Shown here: piece by piece, positions 24,733 to 33,656 of the stretch
Layout of the letters: every line of letters begins with the position of its first letter
How positions within the stretch are numbered: the first letter of the stretch is position 1
Assembly: GCA_009782405.1 (NCBI GenBank)
Contig: WRJC01000012.1
Coordinates: 1-64,000 of the forward strand
Reading direction: 5' to 3'
DNA length: 64,000 bases
Source: Oscillospiraceae bacterium
GTDB taxonomy: Bacteria > Bacillota_A > Clostridia > Oscillospirales > WRJC01
The notes under the pieces: generated by a model
Databases searched by the model: none
Told to the model about the DNA's origin: nothing
The model's input: the letters and a program-made list of their open reading frames with translations, nothing else
Program-made: the position numbers and the translations under genes

Positions 24733-25336
24733 TTTCTATGTTCTCCAATTCTTTTTGTAATGCTTTTACTTCTTCCGCAAGCTCCCATTTGCGGCGCGGC
24801 TGGCGCTCGCTCCACGCCTGCTTTTCGAGCCGTTCAATCCGCCGAATCAAGCTCTCCCTTGCCGCGTCGTCGGCTATTTGCTCATCAAGGGTTTTTCCCT
24901 CGCCTATCGCCGAACCTCGCATTTGTACGAGGATGTTTTCCCAAATGCTGTCCGTGTCATTGCCTATCAGCTTCGGCGGCTTGTCCGAAGTGAACGCTGT
25001 CTTGCCATCGTAATAAACGGCATATGTGGTCTTGTTTTTGCATACAAGCGCGAAGACGATTTTATACCGTATGCTCTTTAAGATCGTCGGCAGTATGCGT
25101 TTGTCCGGCGTCGCCGTCGTGAGCGTTACTTCAATGACTTGGATTTCTTGCACTTGCTCGCCCTGCGCGATATTTACGGTCGCGGGCGATATTTTGTTGA
25201 GCCAGCGGATTCGCTCCACCTGCTCTACGAATAATTCTTTGATTTCGCCGTCCGCTCCGGCGTGGGAATAAATCTTTTCTTTTGCGATAATTCGGCCAAA
25301 ATAGCTTGACTTCGGCAAATCAAGCACGGAATTCAC
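24725..25336 (-). CDS. DUF4391 protein of the type III R-M locus
   Basis: 203 residues. Features such as SSYFGRIIAKEKIYSHAGAD, VQEIQVIEVTL and YAVYYDGKTAF match my recollection of DUF4391, which is often found between a helicase and mod in restriction loci. The C-terminal 50 residues are charged and probably coiled (RRIERLEKQAWSE). The start is a GTG at 25336 directly after TGAGGT, or a GTG three codons later with better spacing. The gene is 1 bp from the helicase stop and overlaps mod, so these are one operon. Molecular role unknown. Confidence 0.7.
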   Translation of the reverse strand: MNSVLDLPKSSYFGRIIAKEKIYSHAGADGEIKELFVEQVERIRWLNKISPATVNIAQGEQVQEIQVIEVTLTTATPDKRILPTILKSIRYKIVFALVCKNKTTYAVYYDGKTAFTSDKPPKLIGNDTDSIWENILVQMRGSAIGEGKTLDEQIADDAARESLIRRIERLEKQAWSERQPRRKWELAEEVKALQKELENIENG

Positions 25337-25337
25337 C

Positions 25338-26498
25338 TCATTTCACGGTAACGAAGCATACAAGCTCAAAGTCGTCCAATCCGTCGATTTTGTCAGTGAG
25401 CGCGGTCGTGCCGCCATCGGTGAAAAGGCTGTCGATGGCGCTTTCTTCGTTGACGTTTACAATGGACTTCACGGCTTCGCAGAGCAAATCGGAATATTTT
25501 TCCATATTTTTCCCGTCTTTTGTCTCGGCGTTGAATTCGCTGCAAAGAGCGCGGTCGGGCGACGATTTTCCCTTGCTCAGCTGACGCAGGGCATCGAGCA
25601 TTTTTTTTGGCTGCAAGTGGCCTATATGGACGGATGCGTCGTCACGCACATAGACCATATAGAAAGGGTGGAGCAGATTTTGGCTGTATGCGTCGATGCC
25701 GGCGTTTCGGTTCTTGAGTATGTAAATCGTTCCGCCCGGCATACCGTCGCCGCTCGGCACGATGGCATGGAGACCAAAAGGCACTTTGTCCAATTCCCCG
25801 TTGTTTTTGACATATTCGAGCAAATCGAGCCTGAATTCGTTCAGGCCCAAGTCCATGATGGAAACGCCGGACTGCATATCCTCGATGTCCACGACTTCGT
25901 TTTGCAATTTTTCGAGCTGCGCCTTGCGGTATTCGAGGTCGCCCTTCTCGTCCGGGTCAATCACGTTATCGTCTCCCGTCGCGGTCAAAACAGACGCTTT
26001 CATCCGCGTTTCGACGCGCCCTTTTAACGATATATATTTGTCCAGGCCGATGTTGGGCCAAAAGTTCACGAGCTGTATCTTCGCGTTTTTGCTCCCGATG
26101 CGGTCGATGCGCCCGAAACGCTGGATTATGCGGACGGGATTCCAGTGGATATCGTAGTTCACGCAGAAATCGCAGTCTTGCAAATTCTGCCCTTCCGAAA
26201 TGCAGTCGGTCGCAATCAATATGTCAAGCTCCGCCGGATCATTCGGCATGAGCAGTTCCTTGTCCTTTGAGCGCGGCGAAAACAGCGTCAAGATGGTGTG
26301 CAAGTCGGCCCGTTTCAATTTTAGCGTGGACCTGCCCTCGGTGGAGCCTGTGACCATCGCCGTTTCAAGCCCGTACCGCTCTTTGACGATAGGCGCGATT
26401 TCGCGGTACAGGTATTCGACGGTATCGGAAAAAGCGGAGAAAATAAGGACTTTTTTGTTTTTTTCGTTGAATGGGTTCTGGATTTTCCCCGATATATA
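25338..26498 (-). pseudogene. SNF2-like helicase, C-terminal half only
   Basis: The frame is open to the junction at 26498 and carries the second RecA-like domain: KKVLIFSAFSDTVEYLY, then DILIATDCISEGQNLQDCDF, then RIIQRFGRIDRIGSKNAKIQ (motifs IV, V and VI). A long C-terminal region follows. The first RecA domain with the ATP-binding site is gone, replaced by the Rpn cassette starting at 26499. It was the first gene of the helicase-DUF4391-mod-rpn-res operon. Confidence 0.85.
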
Positions 26499-26611
26499 AT
26501 TGCCATAATCCGTTAAACAAAAATTTATCCTTCAAAAGGGGAAATAAAAAAATATTTAAATTGAAATTTGTTTGAAAAAGTGATATAATATATAGCGAAG
26601 AAGGTTGCAGG
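26499..26611 (+). promoter_or_regulatory. Promoter region of the second Rpn gene (repeated at 14466-14578)
   Basis: TTGAAA (26561-26566), 17 bp, TATAAT (26584-26589). The block begins exactly where the helicase reading frame ends, so 26499 marks the left edge of the inserted cassette. Confidence 0.85.
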
Positions 26612-26620
26612 TGATAAAAA

Positions 26621-27613
26621 TTGGCGGATAAAAATAATCGTGACGAAGAGAATATCGCGCAGATATACGACAAAGTATTCAAGCGGATCCTGACGCTGTC
26701 CAATGTGGCGGTGATTACCTTCATCAACGGGATTTTCGATAGAAATTTCCCAACGGGCAGCAAGCTGACATATAACTGGACGGAAAGCATAAAGAACAGC
26801 CTCGAAAAGACGATAGCAGACACGATCATAACGGTCAATGACAGCGAAAAATTCCATATTGAAGTTCAGATAAACAGCGACAGCACGATAGCGATGAGGG
26901 TATTCGATTACGGGTATCAGGATGCGCTGAAATACAAAAAGGTGGAGCCCGACCGGATAATCCTCGAATTTCCGCAGTCGAAGGTAATCTATCTCGAGCA
27001 CAACAGCAACACGCCCGATACCGTTGTATTGGAATTGGATTTCAAAAATCAAGGTAAGTTTGAGTACAAGATACCCGCCATGAAGTTTCTGGATTACAGC
27101 ATAGACGAACTGAACAAGCAGCATTTGGCAATATTGCTGCCGCTGTATCTGCTGAAGCTGAGGCGCGAAATAGAGAAGGAACAATCGACGGAGAACGCCT
27201 TGAAGTTGAAGGCGTTGATAGGCGACGGAATTATCAAAAGCATAGAGGACAACGAAAAAGCGGGAAACATCACGGACTACGATGTGGTCATATTGATAGG
27301 GCTGCTCGAAAAGTTATACAACCACTTATACGGGGGAATACAAAAATTCAAAGAGGAAGGCGTGAAAGACATGATATCCGACAAATTGATTTTGGATGTT
27401 GACATAGCGATGTACGAGCGAGATAAAGCGATTCAAAAACTCGAAAAAGCCGAGGAAAAAGCAAAAAAGCTCGAAAAAAAAGCAATAAAACTCGAAGAAA
27501 AAGCGTTGAAAATCGCCCAAAATATGCTTGATTCCGGCATGGCGGTCGAGCAAATTCAAAATCTGACAGAACTGCCGTTGAACAAAATAACGGGATTGCG
27601 AAAAAAGAAATAA
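26621..27613 (+). CDS. Rpn-family PDDEXK nuclease (transposase-like)
   Basis: 330 residues. The N-terminal nuclease core is IADTIITVNDSEKFHIEVQI with Asp67 and Glu81-x-Gln83. The text DKVFKRILTLSNVAVITFIN is typical of this family. The C-terminus (about 265-330) is a run of LEKKAIKLEEKALK-type charged heptads ending in a short helix rich in Leu/Asn. The start appears to be TTG at 26621 with AGGTGA upstream. Such nucleases are linked to recombination and defence. The gene has its own promoter and lies head-on to the next gene with no gap. Confidence 0.8.
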   Translation: MADKNNRDEENIAQIYDKVFKRILTLSNVAVITFINGIFDRNFPTGSKLTYNWTESIKNSLEKTIADTIITVNDSEKFHIEVQINSDSTIAMRVFDYGYQDALKYKKVEPDRIILEFPQSKVIYLEHNSNTPDTVVLELDFKNQGKFEYKIPAMKFLDYSIDELNKQHLAILLPLYLLKLRREIEKEQSTENALKLKALIGDGIIKSIEDNEKAGNITDYDVVILIGLLEKLYNHLYGGIQKFKEEGVKDMISDKLILDVDIAMYERDKAIQKLEKAEEKAKKLEKKAIKLEEKALKIAQNMLDSGMAVEQIQNLTELPLNKITGLRKKK

Positions 27614-28330
27614 TCAGTTTTTGTATATGAGAACGCTTTTGGCGATGTTTGCTATTTGCTCATCCGTCACCAAGGCGCTCTCAAATTCCATCGCGACATA
27701 GACCGACAAATCCCTGTTGTAGGACAGGATCCCTTTGTTTTTCATCTCCGTGCCGCCGTTTATGTTCGCGCTGTAATAAACGTCGGCGGTCGCGGTCTTG
27801 CCGTATTCGGTTTCCTTCACGACGGCATAGGATTCCCTCACATCAAAATGGTAGTGGTTCCCCAAGGCGATCTGGCTGTAAATCGCCCGCGGGTCGTCCT
27901 CCTCCGCGCCCTCGTAATTTTCATATATGTTGTACCCGACCGCGCCCACGAATTCGCCGCTTTCGTCATAAATATCGAAAACAGACCATAAGATTTCAAA
28001 AAAAGCGAAATGGCCGGCAAAATCCGCTCCGGGCTCGCGCTCCTTGTACGACCAATTTTCCGGAAGTTCGACGGACAGGGCAAACGGCTCTATTTCATAG
28101 ATCGCGGCGTTATATTCCGTTTTTCCTTTGTCGCTTGCCGGAAAAATGACGTTCATGCGAAAATGCATCGCTGCGGCAAACGCGCAGAGCGCCAAAAAGG
28201 CGCAAATCGCGGCAGATAAAATGACAGGCTTTCCAAACAGTTTCACGGGCTTTTTTGCTTTCGGTTTTGCCTCGATGATATATTTGTCGGCTATGCCCCC
28301 GAAAGAGCGCAGCAGCTTTTCATTTTTCAC
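27614..28330 (-). CDS. Single-pass membrane protein, probable anti-sigma partner
   Basis: 238 residues. Cytoplasmic N-terminus of about 33 residues, then one transmembrane helix (about 34-55, PVILSAAICAFLALCAFAAA), then an outside domain of about 180 residues with no recognised family. It starts at an ATGA overlap with the sigma gene. The part that encodes the membrane helix (28182-28221) contains the 40-bp sequence also found in the vapC remnant. Role inferred from coupling to a sigma gene. Confidence 0.6.
   Translation of the reverse strand: MKNEKLLRSFGGIADKYIIEAKPKAKKPVKLFGKPVILSAAICAFLALCAFAAAMHFRMNVIFPASDKGKTEYNAAIYEIEPFALSVELPENWSYKEREPGADFAGHFAFFEILWSVFDIYDESGEFVGAVGYNIYENYEGAEEDDPRAIYSQIALGNHYHFDVRESYAVVKETEYGKTATADVYYSANINGGTEMKNKGILSYNRDLSVYVAMEFESALVTDEQIANIAKSVLIYKN
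28182..28221. repeat. 40-bp exact repeat of 15050-15089
   Basis: Lies within the transmembrane-helix codons of the anti-sigma-like gene (minus strand). Because it makes sense in frame here, this is probably the source copy. Confidence 0.95.
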
Positions 28331-28767
28331 AGCATTATCCCCTCTTTCTCCAAAAAATTTTTGAGTTCGTTCCTTGTGCGAAACAGCGTCGATTTTATTT
28401 TGCTCTCGCCCGCATGGCAGTTTTCGGCTATTTCATTGATTGAAAGCAGGTACCAGTACCGTTGGACAAAAACGACGCGCTTTTGCTTTGGCAGGCGTTC
28501 GAGAAACCTGTCCAAGATTTCCGCCAATTCGTTTTCCTCCGCTTCCCGCTCGACGCTTGCCGTGGAAGCGATGGCTTCGTCCAGCTCGGAAAGGGCAAGC
28601 TCGATTTGTCCGTTCCCGCGTTTCTTGGCCGAATGCTCTTTGTATTTGTCCAAAGAGAGATTGCGCGTGATCTTCCCCAAATATTTCGCTTCGTCGCGCG
28701 GAAATGAAAATTTTTTAGAAGCCCGCGCATCATGATTTTCTGAGCAAAACGTGGTGCAGAAACGCAA
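28327..28767 (-). CDS. Sigma-70 family sigma factor, N-terminally truncated
   Basis: Region 4 is intact (LERLPKQKRVVFVQRYWYLL, then INEIAENCHAGESKIKSTLF). Region 2 is only partly present: KYLGKITRNLSLDKYKEH matches its last helix, but the first 50-60 residues, including most of the -10 binding surface, are missing. The 5' end runs into the 3' end of the methyltransferase gene (overlap 28730-28767), so the N-terminus was probably lost when these were joined. Probably inactive. Confidence 0.7.
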   Translation of the reverse strand: MRFCTTFCSENHDARASKKFSFPRDEAKYLGKITRNLSLDKYKEHSAKKRGNGQIELALSELDEAIASTASVEREAEENELAEILDRFLERLPKQKRVVFVQRYWYLLSINEIAENCHAGESKIKSTLFRTRNELKNFLEKEGIML

Positions 28768-29455
28768 CGCTTCTGTAAGGCTCCAAATCGCATACTCTCT
28801 TTTCGACCACGAACAGTTTGTCTATCCAGTCCGGCGCATATCTTGCGCCGTTGTCCGGGTGCAATTGCCCGAGGATCCTCGCTCCCGATATTTTTTCGAT
28901 TTTGAGGCCGCTTCCCCATTCTGTCAAATCTTCGGGGCTGTAATAGGCTATATCGCCGAAAGCGTTTGAAGCGCTGCCGCCGTCAAGCAAATTTAAAGCC
29001 TCGTCTATATTGTTCTCGAAAATGACTTTGAACATAATTCTTCCGGCCCTGTTATGCTTCACCACCGACAATATTCCGCCGCTTTTCAAAACGCGCGAAA
29101 ACTCTTTCACGATTTCCGCCCGCTCTTTCGCAAATTCCAATACATTGTGGCATACGGCAACGTCAAAAAAACCGTTTCCGAAATCCTTCAGTTTTTCGAC
29201 TTTTCCGTTTATCTGCGTGTAACTATTGTCGCATTCGCGCTCTTTGGTCATATCTGTATTCGGCTCTATTGCGATAACTTCGTTATTTTTTGCCAGATAA
29301 TTCGCCGTAGTCCCGAAACCGCTGCCAAAATCGAGAATTGTTTTGTTTTTAAGATCGGAAATATCGGCAAGCTGCGACCATATCAGTTTATAATACAAAA
29401 TTCCCCATGGCTGTTTCATATTGCTTTTGAAATTTTGCAATTCCTCGCTTAACAT
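28730..29455 (-). CDS. Class I SAM-dependent methyltransferase
   Basis: 241 residues. Motif I ILDFGSGFGTTANYL (about 40-54), acidic end of strand 2 IAIEPN, motif II region FDVAVCHNVLEFAKERAEIV and the post-motif LKSGGILSVVKHNRAGRI are clear. It resembles the SmtA/CmoM group of small methyltransferases, some of which modify tRNA wobble uridines; the substrate here is uncertain. The last codons lie over the truncated sigma gene. Confidence 0.8.
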   Translation of the reverse strand: MLSEELQNFKSNMKQPWGILYYKLIWSQLADISDLKNKTILDFGSGFGTTANYLAKNNEVIAIEPNTDMTKERECDNSYTQINGKVEKLKDFGNGFFDVAVCHNVLEFAKERAEIVKEFSRVLKSGGILSVVKHNRAGRIMFKVIFENNIDEALNLLDGGSASNAFGDIAYYSPEDLTEWGSGLKIEKISGARILGQLHPDNGARYAPDWIDKLFVVEKRVCDLEPYRSVAFLHHVLLRKS

Positions 29456-29488
29456 TTTTGCTATTAGCCCCCTTTTCTTTCATGGCGT

Positions 29489-31972
29489 TCAAGAACTTAA
29501 AAATGCGTAAGTTTTGCCCGGCTGAGTTTGAATGCATGGCCTTCCCAAATCGTCGCGCCCGATTTGCACTTCATGCCCATCGCATTCGACGCGCCAGTCG
29601 GCCCAAGGCGCGTACAGCGACAAAACGCCGCCTTTCAGGCTTTTTGCTTCCGCGCCGTTTATTTTCCCGTCCCCGCAGGAAGCGCTTACGAGAAACGCGC
29701 CCTCGGCCCGAAAATCCGTAAAGCTCGCCTTGACATTCAAAGGCCAGCACGGGAACAGCGCTATCGCCCCGTCCCAGCTTTGCAACAGCATTTCCTCCAT
29801 GGGCGCAGCCGCCGCCAGCGTTTCGAACCAATGGCCGCAGTGGCCGTAATTTGCCACGGCCATTCCTTCATACAATCCGTTCGGATGCCGCCAGCGGCGG
29901 AGAACTTCCCGGTAGTAGGCGAAATCCAGATCCGCGTCAAATTTTATCGGGTTTTTCGCCGTCGCGTCGTCGTAGAACCTCCCGCCTCCGCCGCCGCGTA
30001 TCCGCAAAAGCAGGTTCCGCCAAATGACCGCGCCGAAATACCAGCGGCCGCAGTCTGATCCCATCCGCGCCATCGCCTCGGCGAAACTTTCGGTTATCCC
30101 TTTCTGCGATCCTACGGGCCCATGGTAGGCTTCGGTCACGGGCGTGAATTCGGGCGGCGACAGCTTGAAGCGCATGGCCCGGATATCTTTTTCTTCGCCG
30201 TCGAATTCCGGCCAGGCCTCTCCCCGGGGCGGCGCGAGGTTTTCATGCTGCTCGCGCCATTCATCGGCCAGTTTTTGGTCAGCGCCTAATTTCTCCGCCG
30301 CTTCCGCCGCAACCATCAGCGCATAGCGGATATGATGCATGATCTGCGCACTGTCCCTGTATTCGTCGGCAACCCCCGTGAATCCGTCTTCGCCTTGATT
30401 TGACGGAAACAGATGATACAATCCGTCTTCGCCTTTTTCCAATATATCGTGCAGGAACAGGCAGCATTCGCGCATGAAGGGATATCCCGTCTCCCGCAGC
30501 CATTCGGCGTCAAGAGTATACAAGTAATAAGACCAGAATTGATTCACCGCCCAGCCGGTCATGTAAACCATGCGTCCCATCGGGACGATGCCTATCGGAT
30601 CCTCGGCCATCAGCATGGGAAATCCCGAAATCTGTATGAAAGCGCCCCGCGCGTGATAGTATTTTTCCGCGATCATCCTGCCCAAGGGCAAAAACCAGTT
30701 TATCATCGTTTCAAAATAGGGATGCATCAGTTCCGGGTGGTTCGCGGCGGGCAAGCTCCAATAGGGCTGCTGGATGTTATAGTTCGTGTGATAATCGCCC
30801 TTCCATAAGGTGTAGTCCGCGATGGTCGAAGGCATGAACAGTCCCGGCGCGGTCTTGCCTTTTTTAAGCACGGCCTTTTGCGCGTGCAAAGTTTCATACC
30901 AGACCTGTTCAAAAATTTCGTCGTCGACCGCGACGGAACTTTGCCGCCAGAATTTTTCGGCGTCTGCGGCGACAACCGCCTTAAGTTTTTCGAAATATGC
31001 CGGGTCGCCCGTTTTCGCCAATGATTTTTCCAAGTTCGGGACAGCGCGCGACAAATCGTTTCCGGTCGTTTCCACCGCCACGAACACCGTCCCGCTCAAC
31101 GGATTTTCGGGGCAGAACATCACGGTCGCCTCGCTGTCGTCCAATGCGTCGGAGGGTTTCTGGGTTCCAAGCCCCGAGATGCCTATGGCGCACTCAAATC
31201 CTTTCGGATAAGTCAGTTCCGGCGCGAAACGCTGGATCACATAGAATCTTTCCCCCGCCGCCGCTTTCTTTGCCGTCGGCGGTTCCAAGGAGGTCCATTG
31301 CTCGTATTGCTCGTCCACCAAAAGCACGGAGCGGTTGTGGAGCCTTTGATATCGGGTCACGAACTCCTGTATGGACGGGTCTTTCCAGCGGGTCGCCGCC
31401 ATGCGGACCGGCGGCGCATTTCCCGTCCGGCTGGAATCGTCCCAGCCGTCCACGCTCCATTCGATAGCGATGATATTATCCTCCGGGTGGATCCGCGTGT
31501 CCACGCATACCGTAAACCCCTCTCCGAATTCGGCGACGGTGCGCACGATATTGTCCTCGATGGTCAGCGTGGATCTTATTTTCCGGTCAAAAGAGTCCTG
31601 CGGCAAAAAGAGCTGGAATTCGCCCGCAGGCTTGGGGCACGGCGTCGGAATATTGTTATAGCTGCGCGGAGTTCCCTGGCAGATTTGGCGCACGCGCTCC
31701 GGATCGCAAGGGGTTTCGCCGAGGAATTCCACCGCTCCGCCGTAGGGGCCGCATTTCCATTTTTCCTTCAACAGGCCCCGTTTAAGCTCGTCGATATCCA
31801 CCGGGTCCGGGGCGAGGAAATAGTTCATCCGCCGATCCCAGACATCGCCCTTGCCCAGGCGGAACCCGAGCCAGTCGCCTCCGTGGTATATGCTCACTGA
31901 CAGATCCCCGTTGCCGATCACCAACCCGTCTTCCGGCAGCATCCGCGTATCGTTTATTTGGATTGTATGCAT
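29489..31972 (-). CDS. GH95-like glycoside hydrolase (alpha-L-fucosidase/galactosidase type)
   Basis: 827 residues, no signal peptide. The N-terminus LPEDGLVIGNGDLSVSIYHG is followed by an (alpha/alpha)6 barrel marked by WKGDYHTNYNIQQPYWSLPA, and near the end LLQSWDGAIALFPCWP then FTDFRAEGAFLVSAS. These are the landmarks of GH95 and close relatives. GH95 enzymes act on alpha-1,2-linked L-fucose or L-galactose by inversion. Assigning the exact substrate is not possible. Being cytoplasmic, it should act on imported oligosaccharides. It is 36 bp downstream of a solute-binding lipoprotein gene, probably co-transcribed. Confidence 0.65.
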   Translation of the reverse strand: MHTIQINDTRMLPEDGLVIGNGDLSVSIYHGGDWLGFRLGKGDVWDRRMNYFLAPDPVDIDELKRGLLKEKWKCGPYGGAVEFLGETPCDPERVRQICQGTPRSYNNIPTPCPKPAGEFQLFLPQDSFDRKIRSTLTIEDNIVRTVAEFGEGFTVCVDTRIHPEDNIIAIEWSVDGWDDSSRTGNAPPVRMAATRWKDPSIQEFVTRYQRLHNRSVLLVDEQYEQWTSLEPPTAKKAAAGERFYVIQRFAPELTYPKGFECAIGISGLGTQKPSDALDDSEATVMFCPENPLSGTVFVAVETTGNDLSRAVPNLEKSLAKTGDPAYFEKLKAVVAADAEKFWRQSSVAVDDEIFEQVWYETLHAQKAVLKKGKTAPGLFMPSTIADYTLWKGDYHTNYNIQQPYWSLPAANHPELMHPYFETMINWFLPLGRMIAEKYYHARGAFIQISGFPMLMAEDPIGIVPMGRMVYMTGWAVNQFWSYYLYTLDAEWLRETGYPFMRECCLFLHDILEKGEDGLYHLFPSNQGEDGFTGVADEYRDSAQIMHHIRYALMVAAEAAEKLGADQKLADEWREQHENLAPPRGEAWPEFDGEEKDIRAMRFKLSPPEFTPVTEAYHGPVGSQKGITESFAEAMARMGSDCGRWYFGAVIWRNLLLRIRGGGGGRFYDDATAKNPIKFDADLDFAYYREVLRRWRHPNGLYEGMAVANYGHCGHWFETLAAAAPMEEMLLQSWDGAIALFPCWPLNVKASFTDFRAEGAFLVSASCGDGKINGAEAKSLKGGVLSLYAPWADWRVECDGHEVQIGRDDLGRPCIQTQPGKTYAFLSS

Positions 31973-32008
31973 TTTTCAAATCCTCCTAACTCTTTATATC
32001 CGGCCGAT

Positions 32009-33553
32009 TTATTTGAATTCATCAAACGTGTCCATAAATTTTTCCAAGTCATTTTCGGATTTGCCCAGCTGTTTTTCGATCTCCGACACAAAGGTGTCCG
32101 CGCCTTTTAAGGTCAGAACGGAATAAACGTCCCAATACAAATCGTTCCATACGAGCTTGTTTCCGCCGTATGCCCAGCCGTATTCCATGACTATGTCAAA
32201 AGACTTTGTTTTCAGTATGAGCTCGATCATTTCCGCAGATTCCTCGTCCCGCGTGAATTTTGACTTCAGCGCCACATCCATGAGCGCGGGGATGATGATG
32301 TCGGTGGAATAGCCCGACAGCGCCTCGAGTATCATGCCCGTGCGCTCCGGATCCGGATTGGTCACCGGAACGCTGAAAGCGCTCGACCCGCTGTAGCTGG
32401 TCGCGGGGCTGCAATATTCCTTTTGGCTTTCATTGAATTTCGGGTGCGGAATAATTCCGAAATCATATTCATAATCCCTGAAACTCGGGATTCCGGCGAT
32501 CGTCGAACCGAAAAACAATATACGGCTTTCGCGGCGCGCCGCATCCAATGCGTCGTATGGATCCGAAAACCCTTTTATGTTCTCCGCGAGCAAAAAATGA
32601 TTTGCGTCCGATGTCAGATCGCTCAGCGCGGTCACCACTTGAATGTGCCTCTCGCTCAGCGAGTTGAGAAAGGGGACTCCGCCGCTGTCAAGGCTGACTA
32701 TTTTTTCCCCGCATCCGAGCATGCTCCAAATAACCGTGCCCGAATTTCCATAACTGCCCCATTGGTCGCTCGCGTCCATGATGCCGTCGCCGTCAAGGTC
32801 GCGCGAGGCGGCTTTGACAAGCTTCGCGTATTCGTCAAACGTCCATTGGCCCTCCCTGACTGCATTGTATGGATAATCGAGCCCAAGATCTGCCATGAGG
32901 TTCTTGTTGAATATCGTGCAGGAAACGCCGGTCATCCCGAAATATCCCATATCCCCGATGATATAGTACAACTGGCCTTTTTTGTACGACAGGTCGCCGA
33001 TCATGCGCTGGTCCCACCACGGTTTTGTCAGATTCATGTTCGGGATGTCATACAGATTCTCAAGGCAGCCCGCGAACGCCAGCGGCGGCTGATACACCCC
33101 GTCGGCTATATCAAAAGCGTCGTCTCCGGCCTGTATGATTTTCCTCGCGTAAACGGGCAGATCGACCAGCCAATGGCCGGATGGCCCTATTATCGGATTT
33201 ATTTTTATGTCAAGCATATTTTCGACCAGGCGGTTTCTTTTATACACCGCGTCGTTCATCGTGTCGCCGGTTTCCGATTCGGCGTATATTTCGTCGATAA
33301 CGCCGATATAACCGGGGTCGGGAACCAGCACCCTGAACTCATAGCCGCCGTAATTTGTCCCGTCGGGTATATTCGGCCTTTCCGCTTCCGGTTCTTCGTT
33401 TGCCGTTTCTTTTTCCGCCGCATTATTTTCGCCGTCCGCCGAACCATTGCGGCCATCTTGTTCTTTTTGCGGATTTGCCGTACATGAAAGCAAAGCGGAC
33501 ATCAGCGCAAAAATCAAAAATATTGCCATGAATTTTATCGATTGTTTATGCAT
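32009..33553 (-). CDS. Extracellular solute-binding lipoprotein (ABC sugar transporter type)
   Basis: 514 residues from the ATG at 33553 (AAAGGA upstream); the frame is open further but those codons precede the ribosome site. The lipoprotein signal is MAIFLIFALMSALLSCTANP with a lipobox LLSC, followed by an acidic linker rich in Glu/Asn/Ala (about 30-60). The mature part resembles family 1 solute-binding proteins of Clostridia (NYGGYEFRVLVPDPGY, DGDGIMDASDQWGSYG). No permease or ATPase genes adjoin it, so it must share a transporter encoded elsewhere or only bind glycans. Confidence 0.7.
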   Translation of the reverse strand: MHKQSIKFMAIFLIFALMSALLSCTANPQKEQDGRNGSADGENNAAEKETANEEPEAERPNIPDGTNYGGYEFRVLVPDPGYIGVIDEIYAESETGDTMNDAVYKRNRLVENMLDIKINPIIGPSGHWLVDLPVYARKIIQAGDDAFDIADGVYQPPLAFAGCLENLYDIPNMNLTKPWWDQRMIGDLSYKKGQLYYIIGDMGYFGMTGVSCTIFNKNLMADLGLDYPYNAVREGQWTFDEYAKLVKAASRDLDGDGIMDASDQWGSYGNSGTVIWSMLGCGEKIVSLDSGGVPFLNSLSERHIQVVTALSDLTSDANHFLLAENIKGFSDPYDALDAARRESRILFFGSTIAGIPSFRDYEYDFGIIPHPKFNESQKEYCSPATSYSGSSAFSVPVTNPDPERTGMILEALSGYSTDIIIPALMDVALKSKFTRDEESAEMIELILKTKSFDIVMEYGWAYGGNKLVWNDLYWDVYSVLTLKGADTFVSEIEKQLGKSENDLEKFMDTFDEFK

Positions 33554-33597
33554 ATTTGTTTTTTCCTTTCCATTTCGATTTTCAAGGGGTCGAAAAC

Positions 33598-33626
33598 TTG
33601 ACTTTTTCGATGAATTTTTGTATAAT
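33598..33626 (+). promoter_or_regulatory. Sigma-A promoter of the SpoU methyltransferase gene
   Basis: TTGACT (33598-33603), 17 bp, TATAAT (33621-33626). The start of transcription near 33633 lies only about 24 bp before the proposed ATA start codon, excluding all earlier ATG/GTG codons in the frame. Confidence 0.8.
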
Positions 33627-33656
33627 ACAGACAAATCCATTTGGGAGGCGGTAGAA

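Noticed and set aside
32423..33487. 354-codon open frame opposite the solute-binding protein
   Set aside because: The minus-strand lipoprotein signal and domain are clear; this frame has no supporting motif.
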